DNA of 64,000 nt from NCBI RefSeq assembly GCF_040365225.1, contig NZ_AP028055.1, positions 1,860,001 through 1,924,000 on the forward strand, read 5' to 3'. Below, piece after piece: positions 45,201 to 53,980 of this stretch. The notes beneath the pieces are model-generated. The model searched no databases, was not told the origin of the DNA, and worked only from the letters and a program-made list of their open reading frames with translations. Position 1 is the first letter of the stretch. Each line of letters starts with the position of its first letter. This DNA is from Bacteroides sedimenti. GTDB lineage: Bacteria > Bacteroidota > Bacteroidia > Bacteroidales > Bacteroidaceae. The position numbers and the translations under genes were made by a program.

Positions 45201-46088
45201 GCACAGGTTCCTCTCAATGAACTGGCTGACATCAACTATGCCAAAGGGGCTCAGATGATACAGAGTGAAAACACTTTTTTGATGGGATATGTAATCTTTG
45301 ACAAACTATCTGATAAAGCGGAGGTGGATGTGGTAAACGAAGCTCAGAAATTATTGGAGAACAAGATTAAGGAAGGAAAAATTGTACTGCCGAAAGGTGT
45401 GACATACAAATTTGCAGGAAACTATGAACAACAGGTACGAGCCACAAACCGGTTGCTGATAGTGATACCTGTAAGCTTGATCCTGATATTGCTGATTCTC
45501 TATTTCCGTTTCAAATCTGTAACAGCATCGTTCATTCACTTCTCGGGTGTATTTGTAGCATTCGCCGGTGGTTTTATTCTTATCTGGCTATACGGGCAGG
45601 AGTGGTTCATGAACTTTAGTGTAGCCGGCATGAATATACGTGATATGTTTCAGATGCACACCATTAACCTGAGTGTGGCGGTATGGGTAGGATTCATTGC
45701 TCTCTTTGGCATTGCAACGAATGATGGTGTTTTGATGGGAACCTATATTCATCAGATGTTTCTTGATGAAAAGCCTACCGATAAGAAGGAAATTCGTGAA
45801 GCAGTAGTAAAAGCCGGATTAAGAAGAGTACGAGCGGCTTCGATGACAACTGCAGCAACTTTAATTGCTTTGCTTCCGGTGCTGACTTCAACCGGAAAGG
45901 GTTCAGATATCATGGTGCCAATGGCAATTCCTACTTTCGGTGGAATGCTGATTCAGACCATGACCATGTTCGTAGTTCCCGTGCTTCAGTGCTGGTGGAG
46001 AGAAAACGCGGTTAAACGCAACCGGCTGCCCGAACAGATTGAAACTAACTATTCAAGAAAATCAGATGAAAAGGAAAATGAATTTTAA
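42210..46088 (+). CDS. cusA: Heavy-metal RND efflux pump (CusA/CzcA, HME family)
   Basis: This 1292-residue pump exports Cu/Ag or divalent metals. It shows the HME start (ILVVIIVWGLAAAPF and PVAVDAIPDVGDNQQIV), the relay helix GIAIAIGVMVDVGVVFMENV, and LSTGMRAPMGLKIYGPD in the region where CusA has its metal-binding methionines. It is about 250 residues longer than E. coli CusA. Extra membrane segments (about 515-660) and an extra periplasmic stretch (about 780-850) account for the difference; similar long forms are common in Bacteroidota. Its last 23 bases overlap the chosen start of the TolC-type gene. The Met-rich partners favour monovalent copper or silver. Confidence 0.92.
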   Translation: MQKRIIKYFLENRIITSVILVVIIVWGLAAAPFNWHGGLLPRDPVAVDAIPDVGDNQQIVATEWMGRSPKDIQDQITYPLTTSLLGIPGVKTIRSTSMFGMSFIYIIFSDNVEFYWSRSRILEKLNSLPAGTLPEGVQPTLGPDATALGQIFWYTLEGRDPKTGKPTGGWDPQELRTIQDYYVKYALSSAEGVSEVASAGGYVKEFQVDLNPEAMRSFGISVMDVMDAVKKSNLDIGAETIEINKVEYLIRGLGYIKNLTDLENAAITSRNGVPVRIKDVAIVNYGPATRRGGLDKEGMEAVGAVVVARYGSNPMDVINNVKAKINETAAGMPQKVLPDGRVSKVTVVPFYDRTQLIKETIGTLESALNHEILICIIVVIVLVVNLRASIVIAGILPLAVLSTFIIMRNLDIEANIVALSGIAIAIGVMVDVGVVFMENVVRHLDFPENKGKTKGKHLESLIYGSVTEVSGAISTAMLTTIISFIPVFAMQAQEGKMFHPLAYTKTFALASAFVLGLILLPTLAYWIFSLNIPRHGYRKAANILLIITGVLLFAFSGVIPALALTAIGINNLLAWKWKPAQKRYPDYINIGITLLTAVYFLSSEWLPLGPQNGILLNMLFVTGIVAVILAMLWSLVIYYERILRWCLAHRWKFMTIPIFTLLFGSVIWMGFDRTFGFVAKGFETVGWNDFRKTKLWSNACNKFPGIGKEFMPALDEGSYLLMPTSMPHSGVEQNLNNIEILDKRLKKIPEVELAVGKWGRVNSALDPAPIQMYENTINYRPEYMLDENGQRKRFKVDRKGRFMLLGGKTYDPEKEFRIIPIDSMIPYRYGEYYRQWRPEIKTKNDIWNEIEKVTHIPGLTSAPKLQPIATRMVMLSTGMRAPMGLKIYGPDLESIEKAGKIMERTLKEVPSILPASVFYDRAVGAPYLEIRLNREKMARYGVKVSDLQEIIGTAVGGMKLSTSVEGRERFPIRIRYARELRDNPESLGKILVPISNGAQVPLNELADINYAKGAQMIQSENTFLMGYVIFDKLSDKAEVDVVNEAQKLLENKIKEGKIVLPKGVTYKFAGNYEQQVRATNRLLIVIPVSLILILLILYFRFKSVTASFIHFSGVFVAFAGGFILIWLYGQEWFMNFSVAGMNIRDMFQMHTINLSVAVWVGFIALFGIATNDGVLMGTYIHQMFLDEKPTDKKEIREAVVKAGLRRVRAASMTTAATLIALLPVLTSTGKGSDIMVPMAIPTFGGMLIQTMTMFVVPVLQCWWRENAVKRNRLPEQIETNYSRKSDEKENEF

Positions 46089-47556
46089 ATATGTTTGCTT
46101 ACTGGTTATGTTGCTGGTGGCAGGCAACAGCCAACTCTGGGCACAGGACAGTCTTGCCGTCTACGTGCAACAAGCTATTAAAAACAACCCAAAGGTTCAC
46201 GCTGATTTTGTTGCTTACCAGGCCTCTCTGCAACGTGTGATTCCGGCAGGTGCTTTGCCGGACCCTGAACTGGGGTTCAGCTTTTATCTGAAACCAATGG
46301 AACAGGTAAATGGCAAAGAGATAGGAACATTGAGCCTGATGCAGATGTTTCCCTGGTTCGGAACGTTGAAAGCTGCCAAATCGGAAATGTCGTGGATGGC
46401 AAAAGCTTCATACGAAAAATTCAGGGAAAGCAGTTTGGACGTAATTTTTAATGTTCAGTCTCAATGGTATCAGCTAAACAGTATTCAGGCTAGACTCACA
46501 AATATAAGAGAGAATATTAAACTGCTGAAATCATTGGAAGAGATTGCTACGTACAGGTACAAATCTCCTGGTGTAAAAGGCGGTTCTATTGGTTCTTCGG
46601 CCTATTCACCGGGCTCTTCGGCTGCAGCTCAGGCCTCACCGGGTATGTCGGTCTCCACAAGCGGAGGAATGGCTGGAATGGGAGGAGCTTCATCCGTAAG
46701 TGCAACATCCTCTTCCACACCGGCATCAATGGGAGGAAACATGTCTTCATCTTCCATGAGTGGTAGTAATGGCAGTATGTCTGACGTTCTACGTATCCAG
46801 ATTGAGAGAGCCGAGCTGGAAAACACACTGGAAACAACGCAGTCGCAGTATACAGCAACTTTGGCATCTTTCAATGCTTTACTGGGACGTTCGTCTGCTA
46901 CAGCTGTTATTATTCCCGACAGTTTAATGCAAAAACCGTTTATAGCAAATGACTCTGCAGCCTGGGTAACTGTGGTTGCTCAGAATCCGATGCTTGCAAT
47001 GTGGAAAGCTGAAAGTGCCTCTTACGAAGCCAAAGGAGAAATGGCAAAAAAAATGGGATACCCCATGATAGGGATTGGAGTGGAGTACATGATAAATGGC
47101 AAAAAACCGGTAGATATGAACAGCATGAGCACTATGGATAACATGAACGGCATGGATATGATAATGCCCATGGTTAAGTTTACCTTACCCATTTATAGGA
47201 AAAAGTACAAAGCACAGATTAAGGAGAGTAAACTAATGAAGCAGTCAGCCGAACTGCAATATCAAAACATTCAGAATGAGTTGGAGGCCAGCTTCGTGGC
47301 TATAAATCTACGAATTGTTGATGCATCAAGGAAAATGGCTCTTTATCAGAAACAACGCCTGCTTACACAAACCACGTTGGAACTGATGCTCCGTGAATTT
47401 GCCGCATCAAGTGTAAGCTTAACTGATGTGCTGCAAGTGCAGCGGGAACTGCTGGGTTACAGTTTAAAGCAGGTTGAAACGGTTGTTGAATACAATACTG
47501 CAGTAGCCGAGTTTGAGAAAATAATTGCAAGAAGTGATTTTATTTTAAATAAATAA
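46066..47556 (+). CDS. TolC-family outer membrane channel of the metal pump, with Met/Ser/Gly-rich inserts
   Basis: This is the CusC-like channel of the operon, about 496 residues from the ATG at 46066 (MKRKMNFKYVC, the best fit to a signal peptide ending at LWAQDS; other in-frame ATGs are at 46039 and 46078). The two helical-barrel halves are normal, but a low-complexity Gly/Ser/Ala/Met stretch (about residues 167-241, with GMAGMGG, ASMGGNMSS and SMSGSNGSMSD) interrupts the first half. A second Met cluster (about 350-370, MNSMSTMDNMNGMDM) lies in the other half. Met-rich segments bind Cu(I)/Ag(I) in other proteins. The CusB gene begins 8 bases after the stop. Confidence 0.9.
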   Translation: MKRKMNFKYVCLLVMLLVAGNSQLWAQDSLAVYVQQAIKNNPKVHADFVAYQASLQRVIPAGALPDPELGFSFYLKPMEQVNGKEIGTLSLMQMFPWFGTLKAAKSEMSWMAKASYEKFRESSLDVIFNVQSQWYQLNSIQARLTNIRENIKLLKSLEEIATYRYKSPGVKGGSIGSSAYSPGSSAAAQASPGMSVSTSGGMAGMGGASSVSATSSSTPASMGGNMSSSSMSGSNGSMSDVLRIQIERAELENTLETTQSQYTATLASFNALLGRSSATAVIIPDSLMQKPFIANDSAAWVTVVAQNPMLAMWKAESASYEAKGEMAKKMGYPMIGIGVEYMINGKKPVDMNSMSTMDNMNGMDMIMPMVKFTLPIYRKKYKAQIKESKLMKQSAELQYQNIQNELEASFVAINLRIVDASRKMALYQKQRLLTQTTLELMLREFAASSVSLTDVLQVQRELLGYSLKQVETVVEYNTAVAEFEKIIARSDFILNK

Positions 47557-47564
47557 TAAGAGGT

Positions 47565-48902
47565 ATGATGAAGCAATATAAGGAATGGATCAATGAAACT
47601 ATGAAAAAGAGTTCATTGAAATATCTGCTGATCTTACTGGCAGGACTGGCTCTAGGATGGCTATTCTTCCATTCTTCCAGTCAAAAAGAAAAGACAGAAA
47701 CAGGTGTAAAAAAAGAGGTTCATAAACGTACCATCTGGACCTGCTCGATGCATCCGCAGATAAAGATGGACAAACCCGGGAAATGCCCTATTTGTGGTAT
47801 GGATTTAATTCCTTTAGAGGAAAGTGGCTCTTCGGGGAAGGATACTATTATCGACCCTAATTCCATCCAATTATCAGAAGAAGCTATGGCATTGGCCAAT
47901 GTACAGACTTCGGTTGTAAGCAGTGAAAATCCCGTGAAGGTGATACGTCTTTATGGGAAAATTCAACCGGATGAACAATTGATGCAATCACAAACAGCTA
48001 CTGTAAACGGGCGTGTGGAGCGTCTTTGGGTAAACTTTACGGGAGAATCGGTAAAAAAGGGACAAACACTTGCTTCCGTTTACTCGCCAGAGGTTTATAC
48101 CGCACAACAAGAGTTGCTGGAAACGGCACGAATGGGCGACTCTCAGCAAAAGACTTATCTGTTGAATGCAGCGAGAGAAAAATTACGTCTATGGAATCTT
48201 ACGGAACAACAGATTGCCGCAGTGGAAAAATCGGGGAAAGCCTCTCCTATTGTAGAGATAAAAGCTACGGCCAGCGGCAGAGTTGTAGCGAAACAGGTTA
48301 GTAAGGGTGATTATATAAATCAAGGAGGAGTTCTGTTCCAGATAACCGACTTATCTCGAGTGTGGGCCGTATTTCAAGCCTATGAAGAAGACCTCCCATT
48401 TTTAAAAACCGGGAGTGTGATTAATTTCGCTCTTCAGGCAGTTCCGGGCAAACTCTTTTCCGGGAAAATTTCTTTTATTGATCCGGTTATCAATCCTACA
48501 ACCCGCACAGCCGGAATAAGGGTGGAGCTAAATAACAGTGACGGAAAGCTTAAACCGGAAATGTTTGTTACCGGGAATGTCAAAGCGACTTTAACGAAAA
48601 ACAAAAAACAGCTGGTTATTCCACAATCGGCTGTGCTATGGACCGGACAACGTTCAATTGTTTATGTTAAGACGCCGGGAACCTCTGTTCCAACCTTTAC
48701 GATGAGGGAAATAGAACTGGGGCCTTCACTCTCGGGTGCTTATGTTGTTCTTAACGGACTTGAATCAGGCGAAGAGATAGTAACCAACGGAGCCTTTGCC
48801 ATTGATGCCAGTGCACAATTGGAGGGAAAACAGAGCATGATGAATCAGACTAAACCCGAACATAAAATGACTGGCAGTATGCCGGGGATGGATATGCATT
48901 GA
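47565..48902 (+). CDS. cusB: Heavy-metal RND periplasmic adaptor (CusB type)
   Basis: The 445-residue adaptor has one N-terminal membrane anchor (about 18-36), then a heavy-metal-binding domain with WTCSMHPQIKMDKPGKCPIC and GMDLIPL (about 58-87), the small Cys/Met/His motif usually attached to CusB or P-type ATPases. Barrel and lipoyl parts (VNGRVERLWVNFTGESVKKG) and a helical hairpin follow, then a Met/His-rich end (KMTGSMPGMDMH). The end residues resemble the CusF metal-chaperone motif. Third gene of the pump operon. Confidence 0.92.
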   Translation: MMKQYKEWINETMKKSSLKYLLILLAGLALGWLFFHSSSQKEKTETGVKKEVHKRTIWTCSMHPQIKMDKPGKCPICGMDLIPLEESGSSGKDTIIDPNSIQLSEEAMALANVQTSVVSSENPVKVIRLYGKIQPDEQLMQSQTATVNGRVERLWVNFTGESVKKGQTLASVYSPEVYTAQQELLETARMGDSQQKTYLLNAAREKLRLWNLTEQQIAAVEKSGKASPIVEIKATASGRVVAKQVSKGDYINQGGVLFQITDLSRVWAVFQAYEEDLPFLKTGSVINFALQAVPGKLFSGKISFIDPVINPTTRTAGIRVELNNSDGKLKPEMFVTGNVKATLTKNKKQLVIPQSAVLWTGQRSIVYVKTPGTSVPTFTMREIELGPSLSGAYVVLNGLESGEEIVTNGAFAIDASAQLEGKQSMMNQTKPEHKMTGSMPGMDMH

Positions 48903-48998
48903 TGCTGGCAGTTGCTAAAACAGTTCAAGGAGGGTTGTTTTGATGCACAACATCTGATAAGAAATGCCAGATTAATGAAGATTTTATTATATTTGCAT

Positions 48999-49889
48999 AT
49001 GACTCGGCTTCCAAAAGACATAAGAACATATACTTTTTCCGAATTTGAAGGTAACAATCCCTCCTTTTCGATGAAACGGCTCGAAGATTTGTATCGTAGC
49101 AATCATGGGGAATCGGATATTCCACATCGGCATGATTATTACACGATTATTTTTTTTGAAAAGGGAAACGGTACACATATTATAGACTTTACGGAATATA
49201 AAATTGAAGATAGCACCATCTATTTTATCGTTCCCGGACAAATGCATCAGGTAATACCTGCCTCGGAACCCAAAGGGTGGACCATGAAATTTACCGATGA
49301 GTTTTTAATTGCCAATGCTATTTCTGATAAACTGATAGATAATATTTATCTGTTTAATGATTTCGGTCAGTCGCCTCCATTAACGATTAGTGAAGCACAG
49401 TTGCCAGTCTATCTCAACATTATCTCTCAGATAGATTATTTTTCAAACGTTTTGGAAAACTATACCCAAGAGGCCATTGGTGCACTTCTGAAACTTTTCC
49501 TGATACAGAGCAATAATCACTGTTCGTTACACAAAAGCAATAATCCGCAGTTGCAGGAAACAACCAATCAGTTGCTGTATTCGTTTAAGCAATTATTAAA
49601 TAAGCACTATGCAGCCATGCATATGGTCTCGGATTATGCCGATAAGCTGGCCGTCACAGCTGATTACCTGAACAAAACAGTGAAAAGTATTACCGGAAAA
49701 TCGGCCAAAGAACATATTCAAGGTAAAATAATTATCGAAGCAAAGCGTATATTACTATTCAGTGATATCAGCAGTAAAGAGCTGGCATACGAACTTGGTT
49801 ACGAAGAATCGGCACATTTCAACAACTTCTTTAAGAAAATGACAGGCCTCACTCCTTCCGAATTTCGCATTTCAGCACGCCAGTCCTGA
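48999..49889 (+). CDS. AraC-family transcriptional regulator
   Basis: About 296 residues from the ATG at 48999 (MTRLPKDIRTYTF); ATG 48975 and an upstream TTG at 48912 are in frame and possible. The N-terminal cupin sensor has IPHRHDYYTIIFFEKGNGTHIID. The C-terminal double helix-turn-helix has YADKLAVTADYLNKTVKSITGKS and ELAYELGYEESAHFNNFFKKMTGLTPSEFR. A TATATTTG box (48984-48991) falls just before the chosen start, so it may have its own promoter as well as read-through from the metal operon. Targets could be the metal pump or pirin/DoxX; neither is proven. Confidence 0.88.
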   Translation: MTRLPKDIRTYTFSEFEGNNPSFSMKRLEDLYRSNHGESDIPHRHDYYTIIFFEKGNGTHIIDFTEYKIEDSTIYFIVPGQMHQVIPASEPKGWTMKFTDEFLIANAISDKLIDNIYLFNDFGQSPPLTISEAQLPVYLNIISQIDYFSNVLENYTQEAIGALLKLFLIQSNNHCSLHKSNNPQLQETTNQLLYSFKQLLNKHYAAMHMVSDYADKLAVTADYLNKTVKSITGKSAKEHIQGKIIIEAKRILLFSDISSKELAYELGYEESAHFNNFFKKMTGLTPSEFRISARQS

Positions 49890-49919
49890 TTTTTGCAATC
49901 ATTCACCTAATTTTATTAA

Positions 49920-49949
49920 TTTGTTTGACCCATTGTCACTCTATCTTTG
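49920..49949 (+). promoter_or_regulatory. Bacteroides-type promoter for pirin/DoxX
   Basis: TTTG (49920-49923), an 18-base spacer and TATCTTTG (49942-49949) match the consensus, with the pirin ATG about 40 bases from the predicted start of transcription. Confidence 0.65.
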
Positions 49950-49996
49950 TAGTATCAAAATTCAAATGGAATTATATACAAAAAGAGAGGACGAAT

Positions 49997-50707
49997 ATGA
50001 AAACAATATTGCATAAATCAGAAACAAGAGGGCATGCCAATCACGGTTGGTTGGACACACACCACACATTTAGCTTTGCCAATTATTACGATCCCGAACG
50101 CATACATTTTGGAATGCTGAGAGTACTGAACGACGATCAAATTGCACCGGGTGAAGGTTTTGGCAGACACCCTCATGATAACATGGAAATAATCTCCATC
50201 CCCCTTTACGGTGATCTGGAACATAAGGATAGCATGGGCAATCATGGTGTTATCACTACCGGTGAAATTCAGGTGATGAGTGCCGGAACAGGCATTTTCC
50301 ACAGTGAGTTCAATAAAAACAAGAACAAGGAGGTTGCACTCCTTCAAATCTGGGTTTTCCCGAATAAGAAGAATGTAACACCACGTTACGATCAGATTTC
50401 TCTGGCAGATATTGAAAAGCAAGATGAATTATATCAGATCCTATCACCCAATCCGGAAGATCAGGGAGTGTGGATTTATCAGAATGCCTGGTTTCACCTG
50501 GGCGATTTATCTGAAGGGTGGCATGGAGACTACAAACTGAAAGACAAGAGTAACGGTGTTTACTTCTTTGTAATCGAAGGAAAAGTGACAATTGCAGGAA
50601 AAGAGCTGGGCAGAAGAGACGGGTTAGGCGTTTATGAAACTGAGTCGGTTGAGATTGCAACTTCTGCAAAAACTAAATTGCTGGTAATGGAAGTTCCCAT
50701 GCGATAA
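49997..50707 (+). CDS. Pirin-family protein
   Basis: The 236-residue bicupin has start ATG 49997 (MKTILHKSETRGHANHGWL) after a purine-rich AAAGAGAGGA. The N-terminal cupin keeps the metal-binding His/Glu set, HPHDNMEIISIPLYGDLEH and later GTGIFHSEFN. The C-terminal cupin (VYFFVIEGKVTIAGKEL) lacks the metal ligands, as usual. Bacterial pirins have quercetinase or redox-sensing activities; which applies is unknown. The DoxX gene follows by 37 bases, and this pair is common under redox or electrophile stress control. Confidence 0.92.
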   Translation: MKTILHKSETRGHANHGWLDTHHTFSFANYYDPERIHFGMLRVLNDDQIAPGEGFGRHPHDNMEIISIPLYGDLEHKDSMGNHGVITTGEIQVMSAGTGIFHSEFNKNKNKEVALLQIWVFPNKKNVTPRYDQISLADIEKQDELYQILSPNPEDQGVWIYQNAWFHLGDLSEGWHGDYKLKDKSNGVYFFVIEGKVTIAGKELGRRDGLGVYETESVEIATSAKTKLLVMEVPMR

Positions 50708-50744
50708 ACTACAAACAAATTAATAATTTAAACAAATAAATAAT

Positions 50745-51206
50745 ATGAATGCAATAAAAAAATTCTTAGCAACAGACCAGCAATCATGGTCTTTATTGGT
50801 AGCACGTTTGGCATTGGCCATAGTTATATTACCTCATGGTATGCAAAAAACCCTCGGACTTTTCGGAGGATATGGATTTGCAGGGACACTTGAATTCTTT
50901 CACACATCTATGGGAATGCCCATTATTATTGCTCTTTTGGTGATTCTTGCTGAGTTTGTTGGTAGCATTGGACTTCTTTTTGGAGTGGCAACCCGCTTCA
51001 TGGCATTTTCTGTTGGCTTGACAATGGCTGGCGCTGCAATATTAGGTGGAAGTATCAACAATGGATTCTTCATGAATTGGTTTGGCATGCAAAAAGGTGA
51101 AGGAATTGAGTACTTTATTCTTGCCGTGGGGCTGGCGATTGTTATCCTGATTGGCGGAAGCGGACGTTGGGCTATTGACAACCTTATTTCAAAAAAGCTG
51201 AAATAG
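50745..51206 (+). CDS. DoxX-family membrane protein
   Basis: The 153-residue protein has four membrane helices: LLVARLALAIVILPHGMQK, the MPIIIALLVILAEFVGSIG and GLTMAGAAILGG stretches, and FILAVGLAIVILIGGSG. The Arg/His residues near helix 1 are typical of DoxX/quinol-linked proteins. It probably works with pirin in redox or thiol stress. Single transcriptional unit with pirin, closed by a strong terminator. Confidence 0.9.
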   Translation: MNAIKKFLATDQQSWSLLVARLALAIVILPHGMQKTLGLFGGYGFAGTLEFFHTSMGMPIIIALLVILAEFVGSIGLLFGVATRFMAFSVGLTMAGAAILGGSINNGFFMNWFGMQKGEGIEYFILAVGLAIVILIGGSGRWAIDNLISKKLK

Positions 51207-51258
51207 GAATCTACTATATAAAAAAATTGCTTCTATCTCTTTTGGGATAAAGCGAATT

Positions 51259-51289
51259 AAAAACCCCTCGCTGTTAACGAGGGGTTTTA
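51259..51289. terminator. Bidirectional terminator between doxX and the amidohydrolase gene
   Basis: AAACCCCTCG (51261-51270) pairs with CGAGGGGTTT (51278-51287) around CTGTTAA, with flanking A and T runs. It serves the convergent genes on both sides. Confidence 0.85.
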
Positions 51290-51311
51290 TTGTTGATATC
51301 AACTTGTCGTT

Positions 51312-52496
51312 TTACTTCAGATATTCTTCCGTAAGCGCAACCCAATAGGCAGCACCTATAGGCAGGATATCCTGATTGAATACATACTGCGGATGATGTA
51401 CCATGAAACCCTCGCCACTACCCAGCATACAGTAAGTGCCGGGCTTTTTCTGAAGCATGAAGGAGAAATCTTCGCTGCCCATATATGGATGAACAGGGTA
51501 CACCACTTGGTCGTCACCCAATGTTTTACGAGCTACATCAGCAGCCCATCGGGTGTTTTCGGGGGTGTTTACTAGTACGGCTCCGGGAATTCCTTCACGG
51601 ATTTCGTACTGACAGTTAAAGGCCTCAGCCTGCGCTTTAGTGATAGAACGGATTTTATTCAGCACCATTTTGCGCAACTCCGGTTCCATATTGCGGATGC
51701 TCAATCTCAGAACTGCTGTTTGCGGCACTACATTCCCGGCATTTCCGGCAAGGAAGGCTCCGACCGTAATCACCGAATTTTGCCAGGGCGACACATTACG
51801 CGATACAATAGTCTGCAACGCCATCACTAAAGATGAACCGCATACTACCGGATCAATGCTTAGTTCGGGCATGGAACCGTGGCTGCCTTTACCTGTGAGT
51901 TCAATCTCCCAGTTGTCTACAGCTGCCATCATTTCGTTTTCACGGAAGTGTAATTTTCCGAATGCCAGCCCAGGCATATTGTGGATTGCATAAACTGCAT
52001 CTACCGGAAACCGTTCAAACAATCCGTCGGCAATCATTGCAGGCCCTCCTTCCATCGTTTCTTCGGCTGGCTGAAAGATAAGACGTACCGTTCCGTTAAA
52101 ATTCCTGGTTTCCGATAAATATTTAGCTGCCCCTAGTAGCATTGTGCTATGCCCATCGTGTCCGCAAAGGTGTGATTTTCCTTCTATTTTGCTCTTATAA
52201 GGCAAATCGTTTATTTCCTGGATGGGCAGTGCGTCGAAGTCGGCACGCAGACCAATAACATTTTTGCCTGTGCCAACAGTCATCGATGCCACGATTCCGG
52301 TTTTACCAATGCCTTCGGCCACATCGTATCCCCACAATCTTAGTTTTTCGGCAAGATACTTAGCCGATTCATTTTCCTGAAGGGCCAATTCGGGGTGTTG
52401 GTGGAGATGACTCATCCACTCTTTCATTTGAGAATGAAGTGCATTCACTCCTTCAATAATTCTTTTGTTCATATCATTATGTTTTATATTCATCAT
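51312..52496 (-). CDS. M20-family amidohydrolase (hippurate/N-acyl amino acid hydrolase-like)
   Basis: The 394-residue cytoplasmic metallo-amidohydrolase has the expected motifs: WMSHLHQHPELALQE, GLRADFDALPIQE, HLCGHDGHSTMLLGAA (metal-binding His/Asp), IFQPAEETMEGGP (Glu pair) and a late MGSEDFSFML. Carboxypeptidase/IAA-amino-acid-hydrolase relatives release amino acids from N-acyl conjugates. An ATG eight codons downstream (52472) is an alternative start. It follows an MFS exporter gene by 26 bases on the same strand, so the two may handle a related compound. Confidence 0.93.
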   Translation of the reverse strand: MMNIKHNDMNKRIIEGVNALHSQMKEWMSHLHQHPELALQENESAKYLAEKLRLWGYDVAEGIGKTGIVASMTVGTGKNVIGLRADFDALPIQEINDLPYKSKIEGKSHLCGHDGHSTMLLGAAKYLSETRNFNGTVRLIFQPAEETMEGGPAMIADGLFERFPVDAVYAIHNMPGLAFGKLHFRENEMMAAVDNWEIELTGKGSHGSMPELSIDPVVCGSSLVMALQTIVSRNVSPWQNSVITVGAFLAGNAGNVVPQTAVLRLSIRNMEPELRKMVLNKIRSITKAQAEAFNCQYEIREGIPGAVLVNTPENTRWAADVARKTLGDDQVVYPVHPYMGSEDFSFMLQKKPGTYCMLGSGEGFMVHHPQYVFNQDILPIGAAYWVALTEEYLK

Positions 52497-52522
52497 TTTC
52501 TTACTATAATTTTATAAACGGA

Positions 52523-53980
52523 TCATTTATCCTCTTCCTTTTTCTTATTTTTTGGTATGGTAAGCATAATGGTAACGATGGCAAGAATAACCATCAACAG
52601 ATTGAATGCCAGTGAAATTAGAGCTGCTTCACGTATCGCAATGTTGTCTTGTCTGCCTACGAATACAATCGCATGATTCAACCAATCTATATTACTACCA
52701 CTTAATCCGGTAAAAATCCCAGCTGAAATAGCTACTCCAAAGGCTGTTCCGAGCGATGATGCCATTTTGTAAATTCCAGAACCCGACCCGGCTTGTGAAT
52801 CGGGCAGATTAGAAAGGGCTGCATCGGTAGAAGGGGTTGCGTAAAAAGCCAATCCCAACCCAAACAACGTGTAAGACACAATAGCAAAAATTTTATAAGT
52901 ACCTAACATTACATTGGTAGGCATCAATAATAAAATTGCAATTCCCACGATAATACTTCCCCAAATCATTGGTTTTCTGGAGCCGAATCGTTGCAAGAGT
53001 TTCTCACCAACCCGTATAAATGCCATAATAGCAATAGCATATCCTAATGTAAGTACTCCTGCTTCTTGTGCCGATAAGCTTCCGCCCATTTGCAACAACA
53101 TCAACGAAACTATTAACATTCCAGCTACACCATTAAGAAGAAAGTTGGAAAGGGCTGCCCCGGTATAAATGGAATTTTTAAATAGTTTGAAGTCAATAAA
53201 TGCTCCGAATTTCCCTTTTTCTATAAAGAAAAATGCTCCAGCAAAAACAAGAGCTACAACCATTAAAATCAGTATAACCGGGCTTGTCCAACCTAGATCG
53301 CTTCCTTGGCTCACAAACACTTGTAAGGCAATCATTGCGATCATAAACGTAAAAATCCCTGCAAAGTCGAGCTTTTTGCTCAAATTATTTTGAGCAGCTT
53401 TGCTTTCGGGCGTTCCCTGTATCATTAGCAAGCCGATAAAAGATATCAGTGCCGAAAGAAAAAAGATATAGCGCCAGCCTACATTTTGGGCCATCAGTCC
53501 ACCAAAAAGGGCACAAAATCCTGATCCACCCCACGAGCCCATAGACCACAAACTAACAGCACGCTGACGACCGGCTCCATCCCAATAGGTTTTTACCAAT
53601 GCTAAACTTGCAGGCATAATACATGCACCCGATAAACCTTGGAAAGTACGCCCCAATATAAGTACCGGTGTAGCCAATGACCCAACAGGTGTTAAGCCTA
53701 CAAGCAAGGATCCAACTATACTGAAAATAAATCCTATTTTGATAATCTTCACACGTCCCACACGGTCGGCAAGTCCACCCATTACGACGATGAAAATACC
53801 CGAAAACAAAGCAGTAATGGATACCGCTATATTCATCATCGAAGCATTCATCTGAAGATCTTTCGACATCACTACGTTAATATTCAAAGTGGTTTGGGCA
53901 AAAAACCAAAAGGCTAACACACCAAGGATGATTCCAAAAAGCAGTTTATCATTCCCTTTATACTGAATTGTTTGAGTCAT
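52523..53980 (-). CDS. DHA2-type MFS exporter (EmrB/QacA-like, 14 helices)
   Basis: The 485-residue transporter has an MFS motif A variant GGLADRVGRVKIIKIG, the antiporter helix motif LGRTFQGLSGACIMPASLALV and GSWGGSGFCALFGGLM. Fourteen predicted helices fit the DHA2 group of proton-coupled drug exporters. It is the first gene of the minus-strand pair with the amidohydrolase. Substrate unknown. Confidence 0.9.
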   Translation of the reverse strand: MTQTIQYKGNDKLLFGIILGVLAFWFFAQTTLNINVVMSKDLQMNASMMNIAVSITALFSGIFIVVMGGLADRVGRVKIIKIGFIFSIVGSLLVGLTPVGSLATPVLILGRTFQGLSGACIMPASLALVKTYWDGAGRQRAVSLWSMGSWGGSGFCALFGGLMAQNVGWRYIFFLSALISFIGLLMIQGTPESKAAQNNLSKKLDFAGIFTFMIAMIALQVFVSQGSDLGWTSPVILILMVVALVFAGAFFFIEKGKFGAFIDFKLFKNSIYTGAALSNFLLNGVAGMLIVSLMLLQMGGSLSAQEAGVLTLGYAIAIMAFIRVGEKLLQRFGSRKPMIWGSIIVGIAILLLMPTNVMLGTYKIFAIVSYTLFGLGLAFYATPSTDAALSNLPDSQAGSGSGIYKMASSLGTAFGVAISAGIFTGLSGSNIDWLNHAIVFVGRQDNIAIREAALISLAFNLLMVILAIVTIMLTIPKNKKKEEDK

